A DNA stretch of 40,379 bases from RGIG5579 sp045597125 (GCA_045597125.1 JAZODR010000045.1:1-40379); one strand, 5' to 3'; numbered from the stretch's first letter, positions 1 through 7,775 are shown. Notes: a model not told the origin generated them from the sequence alone. Program-made: numbers and translations.

Positions 1-639
1 GAATTGTTTGAAAAATATTTTAATCTTTTAATCGAGTATAACCAAAAATTTAATATTACGGCAATTACGGATAAGAAAGAAGTTTACGTTAAACACTTTA
101 TTGACAGTATTTTGGTTGTGGATAAGTTCATAACTAAAGAAAATTTAAGTATGATTGACGTGGGTTCAGGCGGTGGATTTCCCGCGATTCCCGTTAAAAT
201 TATGAGAGATGATTTATCTTTAACTTTACTTGAGGCAACGGGAAAAAAATGTGAGTTTCTTAAAACTGTTGTCAAAGAGTTGGGTTTAAAAAATGTAACG
301 GTTATTAACGATAGAGCCGAAACTTTAGCTAAAAACGAAAATTACCGCGAAAAGTTTGATATTTGTTCAGCACGTGCAGTTGCAAGGTTAAATACGTTAT
401 GTGAATATTGTATGCCGTTCGTAAAGGTTGATGGAAATTTTATAGCGTATAAAGGTGATGCTGAAGAAGAAGTAACTGAAGCCCTAAACGCAGTAAAAAT
501 TTTAGGCGGAAAAGTTGAAAAATCATATTTATACGAATTAGACGGGGCAAAAAGAACTTTAGTTAAAATTAAAAAAACTAAAAATACCGATAAAAAATAT
601 CCGCGTGGAAACGGAAAGGAGAGAAAAAATCCACTGTGA
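1..639 (+). CDS. rsmG: 16S rRNA (guanine-N7) methyltransferase RsmG, 5'-truncated
   Basis: RsmG methylates N7 of a guanine in the 530 loop of 16S rRNA, using S-adenosylmethionine, in the cytoplasm. The frame is open to the first base of the window, so the beginning is lost; RsmG is usually about 235-240 residues and about 212 are present, so roughly 20-25 N-terminal residues lie outside. Visible signatures are the N-terminal YNQKFNITAI and VKHFIDS, the SAM-binding loop DVGSGGGFPAIP, the ARAVA segment and the conserved tail YPRGNGKERKNPL. The stop overlaps the GTG start of the next gene by 4 bases, so the two are probably translationally coupled. The DNA is AT-rich like its neighbours up to about 4,790. 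The family assignment is secure; no internal start should be taken as the true one. Confidence 0.95.
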   Translation, partial: ELFEKYFNLLIEYNQKFNITAITDKKEVYVKHFIDSILVVDKFITKENLSMIDVGSGGGFPAIPVKIMRDDLSLTLLEATGKKCEFLKTVVKELGLKNVTVINDRAETLAKNENYREKFDICSARAVARLNTLCEYCMPFVKVDGNFIAYKGDAEEEVTEALNAVKILGGKVEKSYLYELDGAKRTLVKIKKTKNTDKKYPRGNGKERKNPL

Positions 640-1109
640 AAGAGTTATTTATAAATAAAGCGCGCACGATTGCTGTTACCGGACATAGAGATATTTATAA
701 AGATTTCGATAGAGAAAAATTAAAAAACTTATTTTTGGAAATAGTTGAAAAAGGGTTTGACACTTTTTTAGTAGGTATGGCAGTTGGGTTTGATACCGTT
801 TGTTTTCAAATTTTAGAAGAAATAAGAAAAGATAAAGATATAAAAATTATAGCTTGTATACCTTGTTTAACTCAACCTAATAGATTTAGTTTAGAGCAAA
901 AGAAAGAATATTACAGGATGTTATCGGTTGCCGACGATAAAAAAATATTATCGGAAGAGTATACGCCTAGATGTATGCAAAAACGAAACGAATATATGGT
1001 AAACAACGCTTTTGCATTAGTAGCCTATTTAAAAAGAGATTACGGTGGAACGGCAAACACGGTAAGATACGCAAGAAAAAAACAAGTTCCGATAATATTA
1101 TTTAAGTAA
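636..1109 (+). CDS. YpsA/DUF1273-like SLOG-family protein
   Basis: This 157-residue protein resembles the YpsA (DUF1273) branch of the SLOG superfamily, Rossmann-like proteins thought to bind nucleotides or nucleotide-derived ligands; in Bacillus, YpsA is linked to cell division and stress, but the biochemical role is not settled. Visible features are the N-terminal strand and loop TIAVTGHRD, the GMAVGFDT motif near residue 47, IACIPCLTQ, the MQKRNEYMV segment and GGTANTVRYA near the C-terminus, all at the spacing expected for the family. The start is GTG at 636 (the GTGA overlap with the rsmG stop), preceded by an AAAGGAGAG-type ribosome binding site inside rsmG. It ends before a bidirectional hairpin terminator. 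The function with rsmG is not evident from the sequence. Confidence 0.85.
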   Translation: MKELFINKARTIAVTGHRDIYKDFDREKLKNLFLEIVEKGFDTFLVGMAVGFDTVCFQILEEIRKDKDIKIIACIPCLTQPNRFSLEQKKEYYRMLSVADDKKILSEEYTPRCMQKRNEYMVNNAFALVAYLKRDYGGTANTVRYARKKQVPIILFK

Positions 1110-1118
1110 AACCACAAA

Positions 1119-1150
1119 AAAACGCTTTGGTTAATTTTCCAAAGCGTTTT
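1119..1150. terminator. Bidirectional intrinsic terminator between convergent genes
   Basis: A perfect 12-bp stem (AAAACGCTTTGG pairing with CCAAAGCGTTTT) closes an 8-base loop, with A-rich DNA on the left and T-rich DNA on the right. It lies between the plus-strand YpsA-like gene and the minus-strand yerC and can serve both. Confidence 0.9.
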
Positions 1151-1166
1151 ATATTTTTACGTAATA

Positions 1167-1433
1167 TTATAGGAATTTTTTATAACCTTCACCGTATTTA
1201 ACACATCGTGAAATTCTTGATAGCGTTGCTGACGAAATATCTGTTTTAGAAATGATTTTTTCGTAAGTTTCGCCGTCTATTAAAAGTTTTGCAGCCTTTA
1301 CGCGTTGCGCCATTGAATCAAGTTCTTTAATAGTGCAAAGGTCTTTGAAAAAAATTTCACAATCTTGTTCAGTTTTTAGGTTTAAGATTGCGCTGAATAA
1401 TTCCCCGTAAGAATTTTTAATATCTTCACTCAT
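1167..1433 (-). CDS. yerC: YerC/YecD-family TrpR-like DNA-binding protein
   Basis: This 88-residue protein belongs to the YerC/YecD family, small all-helical proteins related to the tryptophan repressor TrpR and to the DnaA C-terminal domain. The alignment is good over the whole length: the helix LCTIKELDSMAQRVKAAKLL is followed by a helix-turn-helix (YEKIISKTDISSATLSRISR) and the typical end CVKYGEGYKKFL. Length matches the family. The start is 2 bases after the ABC transporter ATPase stop, so it is the last gene of the binding protein-permease-ATPase-yerC operon. A DNA-binding role is inferred from the fold; neither operator nor co-repressor is known. Its place in a transporter operon hints that it could regulate uptake of the same amino acid. 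Confidence 0.88.
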   Translation of the reverse strand: MSEDIKNSYGELFSAILNLKTEQDCEIFFKDLCTIKELDSMAQRVKAAKLLIDGETYEKIISKTDISSATLSRISRCVKYGEGYKKFL

Positions 1434-1435
1434 AT

Positions 1436-2332
1436 TTATTCACCGTCCTTTTCAGAAACGTTAGACAAAAAGTGGATAAGTTTTTCAGACTTTGGATTTT
1501 CCATAACTTCTTTAGGTGTGCCTTGTTCTTCAACAACACCGTCTGCCATAAAGATAATTTTATCAGAAACGTTTTTAGCAAAACCCATTTCGTGCGTTAC
1601 TATAATCATAGTTCTATTATCTTCTTTTAACGAGCGGATAACCTTTAATACTTCGCCGGTGAGTTCTGGGTCAAGGGCAGAAGTCGGCTCGTCAAAACAC
1701 AAAATTTTGGGTTTTAATGCAAGAGCGCGTGCGATAGCAACGCGTTGACATTGCCCACCTGAAAGTTCACAAGGATAAGCGTTAATTTTTTCTAATAAAT
1801 CGATTTTTTTAAGCAAAGAAACAGCTTCTTCGTTTATTGATTTTTTGCCGTTTTCCTTAAACTCTAAAACCTTTTTCTTTATTTCAGCACGAGTTAAACT
1901 TGCATCAGTTTTTGCTTGTTCTTTAAGTTGTTTTTTATAATTTTTAATATCGTCTTTTAATAAAAGCAACGGGGCAATAGTGATGTTTTGTAAAACGTTG
2001 TATTGCGGGAGAGGGTTAAAAGATTGAAAAACAAGCCCAAAATTTAGGCGTTTATCACGCAATGAGCTATCTGTATCTTTAACAGCAGAAGTGCTATCAA
2101 AAAGAACTTCGCCATCTAGCGTCATTTTACCTTCATCTAAAGTTTCCAAAAAGTTGATGCAACGAAGAAGGGTAGTTTTACCGCTACCAGAAGAGCCGAT
2201 AATAGAAACCACTTCACCTTGATTAAGTTCAATGTCAATACTTTTAAGAACTTCAACGTTATCAAAAGATTTATTAAAATTTTCAATAGTTAAAAAAGCT
2301 GAATTAGCTTGTTTGTTATTTAATTCACTCAT
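1436..2332 (-). CDS. Polar amino-acid ABC transporter, ATP-binding subunit with an internal insertion
   Basis: This is the ATPase of an importer of the GlnQ/HisP type; it hydrolyses ATP at the inner face of the membrane to drive uptake through the permease encoded just upstream. Visible motifs are Walker A GSSGSGKT (residues 46-53), Q-loop Q103, signature LSGGQ (190-194), Walker B ILCFDE (210-215), the D-loop SALD and the H-loop histidine in IVTHEMGF. At 298 residues it is longer than the usual ~240. The excess is mostly one charged, helix-prone segment at about residues 122-168, between the Q-loop and the signature motif, rich in Lys and Glu. All catalytic motifs are intact, so it should be active. 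The start lies 4 bases after the permease stop. The substrate cannot be told from this subunit. Confidence 0.94.
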   Translation of the reverse strand: MSELNNKQANSAFLTIENFNKSFDNVEVLKSIDIELNQGEVVSIIGSSGSGKTTLLRCINFLETLDEGKMTLDGEVLFDSTSAVKDTDSSLRDKRLNFGLVFQSFNPLPQYNVLQNITIAPLLLLKDDIKNYKKQLKEQAKTDASLTRAEIKKKVLEFKENGKKSINEEAVSLLKKIDLLEKINAYPCELSGGQCQRVAIARALALKPKILCFDEPTSALDPELTGEVLKVIRSLKEDNRTMIIVTHEMGFAKNVSDKIIFMADGVVEEQGTPKEVMENPKSEKLIHFLSNVSEKDGE

Positions 2333-2336
2333 TATT

Positions 2337-3023
2337 TTACACTTTAATATATTCTAATTTTTTCTCTATTTTTCTCAAAACAAAGGCAACAATTGCGTTG
2401 AAAACGAAATAGAAAGCACCTGCTGCAAGCAGTGGCCATAAACCACCGCCTTGAGCCTTTCTTAAATCGAATGCAATATCGGTTAACTCTACGATAGCTA
2501 TAGTCCTTGCTAAAGAAGTATCTTTAACGAGTGTTATAATTTCATTACCCATAGGTGGAACGATATGTTTGATAACTTGTAAAAGTACTATTTTAGAAAA
2601 AATTTGATTTTTCTTTAAGCCTAAAACTTTACCAGCTTCGTATTGACCTTTTGGGATAGATTCAATTCCACCACGATAGATTTCTGAAAAATAACAAGAA
2701 TAATTTATAACGAAAGCAATAGTTGCTGCAACTATTCTTCCATTTAATGAAAGACCTAAAAAAGATACGTTTTTAAAGCCTATTTCAGGTCCAAATACAA
2801 GCCCTGGACCATAAAACACAACTATTAATTGTAGCATTAACGGAGTCCCACGAATAATTGAAATAAATACTCTTGTTATGTTGCTTATAATTTTTATTTT
2901 AGATTTTGAAAAAAAAGATATTATCAACCCTAAAGGTAAGGCGAAAACTAACGTTAACACGAATAATAATAGTGTTGCGCCAAAGCCTTCTAAAAGTTTT
3001 AAAAATATATTTAATAAGTCCAT
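2337..3023 (-). CDS. Polar amino-acid ABC transporter permease (HisM/GlnP type)
   Basis: This 228-residue membrane protein is the permease of the same importer, expected to act as a homodimer since no second permease gene is present. It opens with a hydrophobic segment (about residues 8-40), contains TRVFISIIRGTPLMLQL typical of the HisM/GlnP/ArtQ family, and the cytoplasmic EAA loop YRGGIESIPKGQYEAGKVLGL-type motif that contacts the ATPase, followed by VPPMGNEIITLVKDTSL. Length matches the family. It sits 4 bases after the binding-protein gene and 4 bases before the ATPase gene, so the three are one transcription unit. Substrate within the polar amino-acid group is undetermined. Confidence 0.95.
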   Translation of the reverse strand: MDLLNIFLKLLEGFGATLLLFVLTLVFALPLGLIISFFSKSKIKIISNITRVFISIIRGTPLMLQLIVVFYGPGLVFGPEIGFKNVSFLGLSLNGRIVAATIAFVINYSCYFSEIYRGGIESIPKGQYEAGKVLGLKKNQIFSKIVLLQVIKHIVPPMGNEIITLVKDTSLARTIAIVELTDIAFDLRKAQGGGLWPLLAAGAFYFVFNAIVAFVLRKIEKKLEYIKV

Positions 3024-3027
3024 TTAA

Positions 3028-3888
3028 TTAACCGAAAATTTTATTTGTAATAATAGTTTGAATTGTGGTTTCACCAGCAGATTCACTTTCTGCAACGAAA
3101 TTAGCGTCTTTCATAGATGCATAATCAACGTACTTTGTTGCATCTGCTTTTCTAATAACGATTGATTGACGGTTTGACATATAGAAATCAGTAAAATCAA
3201 TATTTTCTGCTCTTTGTTCTGTATAGGTAAAGCCATTCCAAATAACGTCAATATTTTTGTTATTAAGTTCGTCTTCTTTAGTGTTCCAGTTGATTTTTAC
3301 ATTAACAAGTTGTAAATCAAGAACTTCACAAACAGCTTCTGCTAGTTCAATATCGTAACCGGCTAAAGCTCCGTTATCTTCGTAAGCAATAGGCTCGAAA
3401 ATAGTATATCCGAGATAGAGTTTGCCTTCTGATTTGATTTCGGCAAAATCAGAGTTAGCATCTAATTCAGAAAGTAAAGTTTCATAATCTTTAGCAGGTG
3501 CGTTAAAGTTACAAATAACGTCGGTTAAGCCGTATTTTGCAGCTATTGTAGCAATATTGCCAGCTTGTTGTAAGTGGTAGAGAACGGCAGTAATGATTTC
3601 ATCAGTATTTCCACCTTTTCTGCAACCGATTGCGTAATATTCGTTAGAGAAAGTAAAATCAGCACCATCTAAAATTTGAAGTTCACTAAAAGTGGGTTTG
3701 TTAACGTAATATCCAGCCATAACGCTGTCAATAACAGCGATATCACTAGTGCCTGCTTTTACTTCAGTAAGCGCAGCAAGTTGGTCTTCCGTACCAACGT
3801 ATTTAAGTTTGGGCGAACAAGCGGTAAGACCAAAGCAAGCCGAGAACGCTAAAAGAAGCGTAAGCATAAGTGTAACAATTTTTTTCAT
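3028..3888 (-). CDS. Amino-acid ABC transporter substrate-binding lipoprotein, apparently circularly permuted
   Basis: This 286-residue protein is the extracellular binding protein of the importer. It starts with a lipoprotein signal peptide (MKK, a hydrophobic core, lipobox LTAC with Cys24) and is preceded by a good AGGAG site. The domain order is inverted. Residues about 26-127 (KYVGTEDQLAALTEVKAGTSD, IDSVMAGYYV, EYYAIGCRKGG, IAAKYGLTDV) match the C-terminal half of family-3 solute-binding proteins. Residues about 147-286 (DFAEIKSEGKLYLGYTIF, LAGYDIELAEAVCEVL, DVIWNGFTYTEQRAENIDF, VAESESAGET) match the N-terminal half. A linker of about 20 residues joins them. New termini therefore fall in the second lobe, right after the SAGE motif. 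No frameshift is seen, nothing upstream encodes a second copy, and the stop is 4 bases before the permease. Uptake function is inferred; the permutation is read from motif order. Confidence 0.88.
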   Translation of the reverse strand: MKKIVTLMLTLLLAFSACFGLTACSPKLKYVGTEDQLAALTEVKAGTSDIAVIDSVMAGYYVNKPTFSELQILDGADFTFSNEYYAIGCRKGGNTDEIITAVLYHLQQAGNIATIAAKYGLTDVICNFNAPAKDYETLLSELDANSDFAEIKSEGKLYLGYTIFEPIAYEDNGALAGYDIELAEAVCEVLDLQLVNVKINWNTKEDELNNKNIDVIWNGFTYTEQRAENIDFTDFYMSNRQSIVIRKADATKYVDYASMKDANFVAESESAGETTIQTIITNKIFG

Positions 3889-3926
3889 AATAGTATCTCC
3901 TATTAAAATTTTATTTACTTTATCAT

Positions 3927-3961
3927 AATAAAGTGTTAAAGCATAAGTATTATACTTTATT
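3927..3961. promoter_or_regulatory. Inverted repeat spanning the transporter promoter, candidate operator
   Basis: AATAAAGT (3927-3934) and ACTTTATT (3954-3961) form perfect 8-base inverted arms 19 bases apart. The right arm touches the -10 element and the left arm lies just downstream of the start region, so a bound dimer could block transcription. Which protein binds is unknown; YerC is one candidate. Confidence 0.35.
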
Positions 3962-3977
3962 ACGCTAAAGAAGTAAA
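3949..3977 (-). promoter_or_regulatory. Predicted promoter of the ABC transporter-yerC operon
   Basis: On the minus strand, -35 TTTACT (3972-3977) and -10 TATAAT (3949-3954) are 17 bases apart, about 60 bases upstream of the binding-protein start. The -10 is perfect and the -35 matches 4 of 6 consensus bases. Confidence 0.65.
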
Positions 3978-4074
3978 GCGTTTTAACGTACTTTTTTAAA
4001 ATTTATAAAAAATATTTTTATGAAAAACGGCTACTTGTCTAATTAAATAAATAATCGCTTTAATTCTTTATCTA

Positions 4075-4092
4075 ACGCGTGCGCGCGCGTAC
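4075..4092. other. Alternating purine-pyrimidine GC run in AT-rich spacer
   Basis: Between the transporter promoter and the nifJ terminator, an 18-base stretch of alternating CG/GT steps (ACGCGTGCGCGCGCGTAC) interrupts otherwise AT-rich DNA. Such runs can adopt Z-DNA. No gene or recognised site is associated with it. Confidence 0.4.
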
Positions 4093-4110
4093 ATTATTAT
4101 ATAATAAATA

Positions 4111-4142
4111 AAAACGCCAAGGCGGTTTCGCCTTGGCGTTTT
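4111..4142 (-). terminator. Intrinsic terminator of nifJ
   Basis: A perfect 14-bp stem (AAAACGCCAAGGCG with CGCCTTGGCGTTTT) and a 4-base loop lie 18 bases after the nifJ stop. On the minus strand it ends in a T-rich tract. Confidence 0.92.
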
Positions 4143-4159
4143 ATATTGCTTAAACTAAA

Positions 4160-7100
4160 TTAGTCTTTTTTAGCAAGATTTTTATAAGTTTCAAGTCTTA
4201 CTTTGCTATCTTTTTCGGTCTTTTCGAAAAGTTTTTCAGCGAGTTCAGGGCGCGCTTTCATAAGTGAAGCGTATCTTGTTTCGCCAAGCAAGAAAGACTT
4301 ATAATCTGCAACTGGTTCTTTACTGTCGAGTGAGAACGGATTCTTTCCTTCGTCAATAAGTTCGGGGTTGTAACGGTAGAGTTGCCAGTAACCGCAATCA
4401 ACTGCTTTTTTCTCTTCGTCTTGAGATTTGGTCATATTTATACCGTGGTTGATACAAGGTGCGTAGCAGATGATGAGAGAAGGTCCGTCGTATTTTTCTG
4501 CTTCAACAAGGGCGTTCATAAGTTGTTGCTTATTTGAACCCATTGAGCATTGTGCAACGTAAACGTAACCGTAGCTCATTGCCATCATACCAAGGTCTTT
4601 CTTTTTAACTCTCTTACCTGCAGCGGCAAATTTAGCAACTGAGCCGGTAGGAGTTGATTTACTTGCTTGTCCACCAGTTTTTGAGTTATCTTCGGTATCG
4701 AGAACGAGAACGTTAACGTTTTCACCGCTAGCAAGAACGTGGTCTAATCCGCCGTAACCGATATCGTAAGCCCAACCGTCACCACCGAAAATCCAGATGG
4801 ATTTCTTGGACAGGTAATCCTTCTCAGCAAGAATTTTGGTCTTCAGCTCATTCTCGCAGGGACAAGCCTCCAGCATAGCAACCAATTCTTTGGTAGCGAT
4901 TTCGTTTTCAGCACCATTGTCAACGGTATCCAGATATTTCTGAACGATGGCTTTTTTATCAGCATCTTCAACGGTTTCAATGAACTTCTGAACGTAACCG
5001 ATCAGCTTCTCACGGATGGTTTTTTGACCCAGGTGGATACCCAGACCGTGTTCTGCATTGTCTTCAAACAGGGAGTTTGCCCAAGCAGGACCGCGACCGG
5101 TAGCGTTATTTACGGTATAAGGAGTTGCAGGAGCGGAGCCACCCCAGATGGAGGAGCATCCGGTTGCATTGGAGATGTACATTCTCTCGCCGAAGAGCTG
5201 AGTAATCAGTCTTGCGTAAGAGGTCTCTGCACAGCCTGCGCAGGAGCCGGAGAACTCAAGCAGGGGCTGCTTGAACTGGCTTCCCTTAACAGTCTTAGCA
5301 TTGAAGAGCTCAGCCTTTTCGGTAACGTTTTCTACGCACCAGTCAAAGGGCTTCTGCTGCTCCAGCTGAGTAGCTTGTGCTACCATTTCGATTGCTTTCT
5401 TCTCGGGAGCGCCGTCCTTCTCTGCCTTTGCGGTAACGGGACAAGCCTTTACGCAAAGGGTACAACCCATACAGTCAAGAGGAGAAATTGCCATGGTGAA
5501 TTTGTAATCGGTCTTGATTACGGGCTTTGCACAGAATTTGGTTTCTGCGGGAGCGGCAGCTGCTTCCTCTGCGGTCAGAGCGAAGGGACGAATGGCTGCA
5601 TGAGGACATACGAAGGAACAGTTGTTACACTGGATACAATTTTCAGCGTGCCATACGGGAACGGAAACGGCAACGCCGCGCTTCTCGTAAGCGGCAGCAC
5701 CCTGGGGGAACGTACCGTCTGCGCAGTCAACAAAGCGGGAGACGGGGAGAGAATCACCGTCCATCAAGGATACGGGCTCTACGATTTCGTTTACAAACTT
5801 TACAAGATCCTCGCGTTTGCCGGTAGCTTTAGCCTTTTCGGTAACGGGAGTAGCGTTCTTCCAAGCTGCGGGAACCGTAACTTCAACCATTGCGTTTGCG
5901 CCTGCGTCAATTGCTTTATAGTTCAGCTCAACGATAGCCTCGCCCTTCTTGATGTAGGACTTGTAAGCCATCTTCTTCATATACTCAATTGCTTCGTCCT
6001 TGGGCAGGATGTTAGCCAGAGCAAAGAATGCAGACTGGAGAACGGTGTTCTTAACCTTGGGGTTACCGATTTGCTTGGATGCAATGGAAGTAGCGTCGAT
6101 GGTGTAGAATTTAATATTGTTATTTGCAATGTAAGCCTTTACATCGGCGGGGAGATGCTCCTCGAGAGCTGCTGCATCCCAGGGGCAGTCAAGCATAAAG
6201 GTTCCGCCGGGTTTTACATCCTGAACAATCTTGTAGCCCTTGAGGATGTAGGAGTAGTTGTGGCAAGCAACGAAGTTTGCCTTGGTGATGTAGTAGGGGC
6301 TCTTAATTGCCTTGTCACCGAATCTCAAGTGAGAAATGGTGATACCGCCGGTCTTCTTGGAGTCATACTGGAAGTATGCCTGAATGAATTTGTCGGTGTG
6401 GTCGCCGATGATTTTGATGGAGTTCTTGTTTGCACCTACGGTACCGTCACCACCCAGACCCCAGAACTTGCAGGAGATGGTTCCTTCAGCTGCAGTATCG
6501 GGAGCGGGCTTCTCTTCCAGAGAAAGACCGGTTACGTCGTCAACGATACCAATGGTAAAGCCGTTCTTGGGTTCTGCCTGTGCCAAGTTTTCGTAAACTG
6601 CGAAAATGCTCTGGGGAGGCGTATCTTTAGAACCGAGACCGTATCTGCCGCCAACGACTTTGATATCGTTCTTGCCTTGGGTAGCCAAAGCGGTAACAAC
6701 ATCGAGGTACAGAGGCTCACCAAGAGAGCCGGGCTCCTTGGTACGGTCGAGAACCGCAATCTTCTTTGCGGTAGCGGGAATGGCTTCAATCAGCTTGTCT
6801 GCGCGGAAAGGTCTGTACAGACGAACCTTAACAAGACCAACCTTTTCGCCTTTTGCGGTCAGGTAGTCAATGACTTCTTCTGCTACGTCACAAATGGAGC
6901 CCATTGCAACGATAACCTTTTCAGCATCGGGTGCGCCGTAGTAGTTGAACAGCTTGTAATCGGTGCCGATTTTCTCGTTTACCTGATTCATATATTCTTC
7001 CACGATTTCGGGAAGAGCATCATAGAACTTGTTGCAAGCCTCTCTGTGCTGGAAGAAGATATCGCCGTTCTCAGCGGATCCGCGAAGTACGGGATGCTCG

Positions 7101-7732
7101 GGGTTCAGCGCTCTTGCGCGGAAGCCTGCCAGAGCGTCCTTATCAATCATATCTTCCAGATCCTTGTAATCCCAAGCTTCAATTTTCTGAATCTCGTGGG
7201 AGGTACGGAAGCCGTCGAAGAAGTTCAGGAAAGGAACTCTGCCCTTGATTGCTGCAAGGTGAGCAACAGCACCCAGGTCCATAACTTCCTGAGGATTGGT
7301 ATTTGCCAAAAGAGCAAAACCGGTCTGACGGCAAGCATAAATATCACTGTGGTCGCCGAAAATGTTAAGCGCGTGGGAAGCTACGCAACGTGCAGAGCAG
7401 TGGATAACACCGGGGAGAAGCTCGCCGGCGATCTTATACATATTGGGGATCATCAGGAGCAGACCCTGAGAAGCGGTGAAGGTGGTGGTGAGAGCACCTG
7501 CGGCAAGAGAGCCGTGTACGGTACCTGCAGCACCTGCCTCGGACTGCATTTCCGTAACCTTTACGGTTTCACCGAACATATTTTGAAGTCCGGTTGCAGA
7601 CCATGCGTCTGTCAGTTCTGCCATTACACTGGAGGGGGTAATGGGGTAGATGGCTGCCACTTCGGTAAAGGCGTAAGATACGTGTGCCGCAGCGGTATTA
7701 CCATCCATGGACATTTTCTTTCTTGTAACCAT
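4160..7732 (-). CDS. nifJ: Pyruvate:ferredoxin (flavodoxin) oxidoreductase, single-chain
   Basis: This enzyme decarboxylates pyruvate to acetyl-CoA and CO2 and passes electrons to ferredoxin, a central step of anaerobic metabolism. At 1,190 residues it has the usual homodimeric PFOR length and all domains: N-terminal domain (YPITPSSVMAELTDAW; FGDHSDIYACRQTGFALL), the central CoA-related and gamma domains, an EKR-type segment, the two-cluster ferredoxin domain (CIQCNNCSFVCP and CMGCTLCVKACP), and the thiamine-diphosphate domain with CAGCAETSYARL, NATGCSSIWGG, GDGWAYDIGYGG and DTEDNSKTGGQ. The start has an AAAGGAAT-type site and its own promoter. Codon use changes within the gene: glutamine is CAA in 6 of 6 cases after about residue 980 but mostly CAG before it. 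The frame stays intact across this point, so the protein reads as functional even if the DNA is mosaic. Confidence 0.97.
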   Translation of the reverse strand: MVTRKKMSMDGNTAAAHVSYAFTEVAAIYPITPSSVMAELTDAWSATGLQNMFGETVKVTEMQSEAGAAGTVHGSLAAGALTTTFTASQGLLLMIPNMYKIAGELLPGVIHCSARCVASHALNIFGDHSDIYACRQTGFALLANTNPQEVMDLGAVAHLAAIKGRVPFLNFFDGFRTSHEIQKIEAWDYKDLEDMIDKDALAGFRARALNPEHPVLRGSAENGDIFFQHREACNKFYDALPEIVEEYMNQVNEKIGTDYKLFNYYGAPDAEKVIVAMGSICDVAEEVIDYLTAKGEKVGLVKVRLYRPFRADKLIEAIPATAKKIAVLDRTKEPGSLGEPLYLDVVTALATQGKNDIKVVGGRYGLGSKDTPPQSIFAVYENLAQAEPKNGFTIGIVDDVTGLSLEEKPAPDTAAEGTISCKFWGLGGDGTVGANKNSIKIIGDHTDKFIQAYFQYDSKKTGGITISHLRFGDKAIKSPYYITKANFVACHNYSYILKGYKIVQDVKPGGTFMLDCPWDAAALEEHLPADVKAYIANNNIKFYTIDATSIASKQIGNPKVKNTVLQSAFFALANILPKDEAIEYMKKMAYKSYIKKGEAIVELNYKAIDAGANAMVEVTVPAAWKNATPVTEKAKATGKREDLVKFVNEIVEPVSLMDGDSLPVSRFVDCADGTFPQGAAAYEKRGVAVSVPVWHAENCIQCNNCSFVCPHAAIRPFALTAEEAAAAPAETKFCAKPVIKTDYKFTMAISPLDCMGCTLCVKACPVTAKAEKDGAPEKKAIEMVAQATQLEQQKPFDWCVENVTEKAELFNAKTVKGSQFKQPLLEFSGSCAGCAETSYARLITQLFGERMYISNATGCSSIWGGSAPATPYTVNNATGRGPAWANSLFEDNAEHGLGIHLGQKTIREKLIGYVQKFIETVEDADKKAIVQKYLDTVDNGAENEIATKELVAMLEACPCENELKTKILAEKDYLSKKSIWIFGGDGWAYDIGYGGLDHVLASGENVNVLVLDTEDNSKTGGQASKSTPTGSVAKFAAAGKRVKKKDLGMMAMSYGYVYVAQCSMGSNKQQLMNALVEAEKYDGPSLIICYAPCINHGINMTKSQDEEKKAVDCGYWQLYRYNPELIDEGKNPFSLDSKEPVADYKSFLLGETRYASLMKARPELAEKLFEKTEKDSKVRLETYKNLAKKD
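4760..4815. other. Composition and codon-usage breakpoint inside nifJ
   Basis: Left of this zone (and in every gene back to base 1) the DNA is AT-rich and glutamine codons are CAA. Right of it the DNA is GC-richer and glutamine is mostly CAG. The switch coincides with codons for the nearly invariant IFGGDGWAYDIGYGG motif, where two unrelated genomes could share enough sequence for an assembler, or for homologous recombination, to cross over. The exact base cannot be fixed by eye. Confidence 0.6.
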
Positions 7733-7775
7733 AGTATATTCCTTTCTTTTGCATAGAATTAATTTTCCGTATGAG

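Noticed and set aside
5024..7756. 910-residue open frame on the plus strand opposite nifJ
   Set aside because: It is the antisense shadow of nifJ. Strong codon bias in nifJ leaves few stops in this frame; the product is Cys/Gly/Val-rich without a known domain and has no ribosome binding site.
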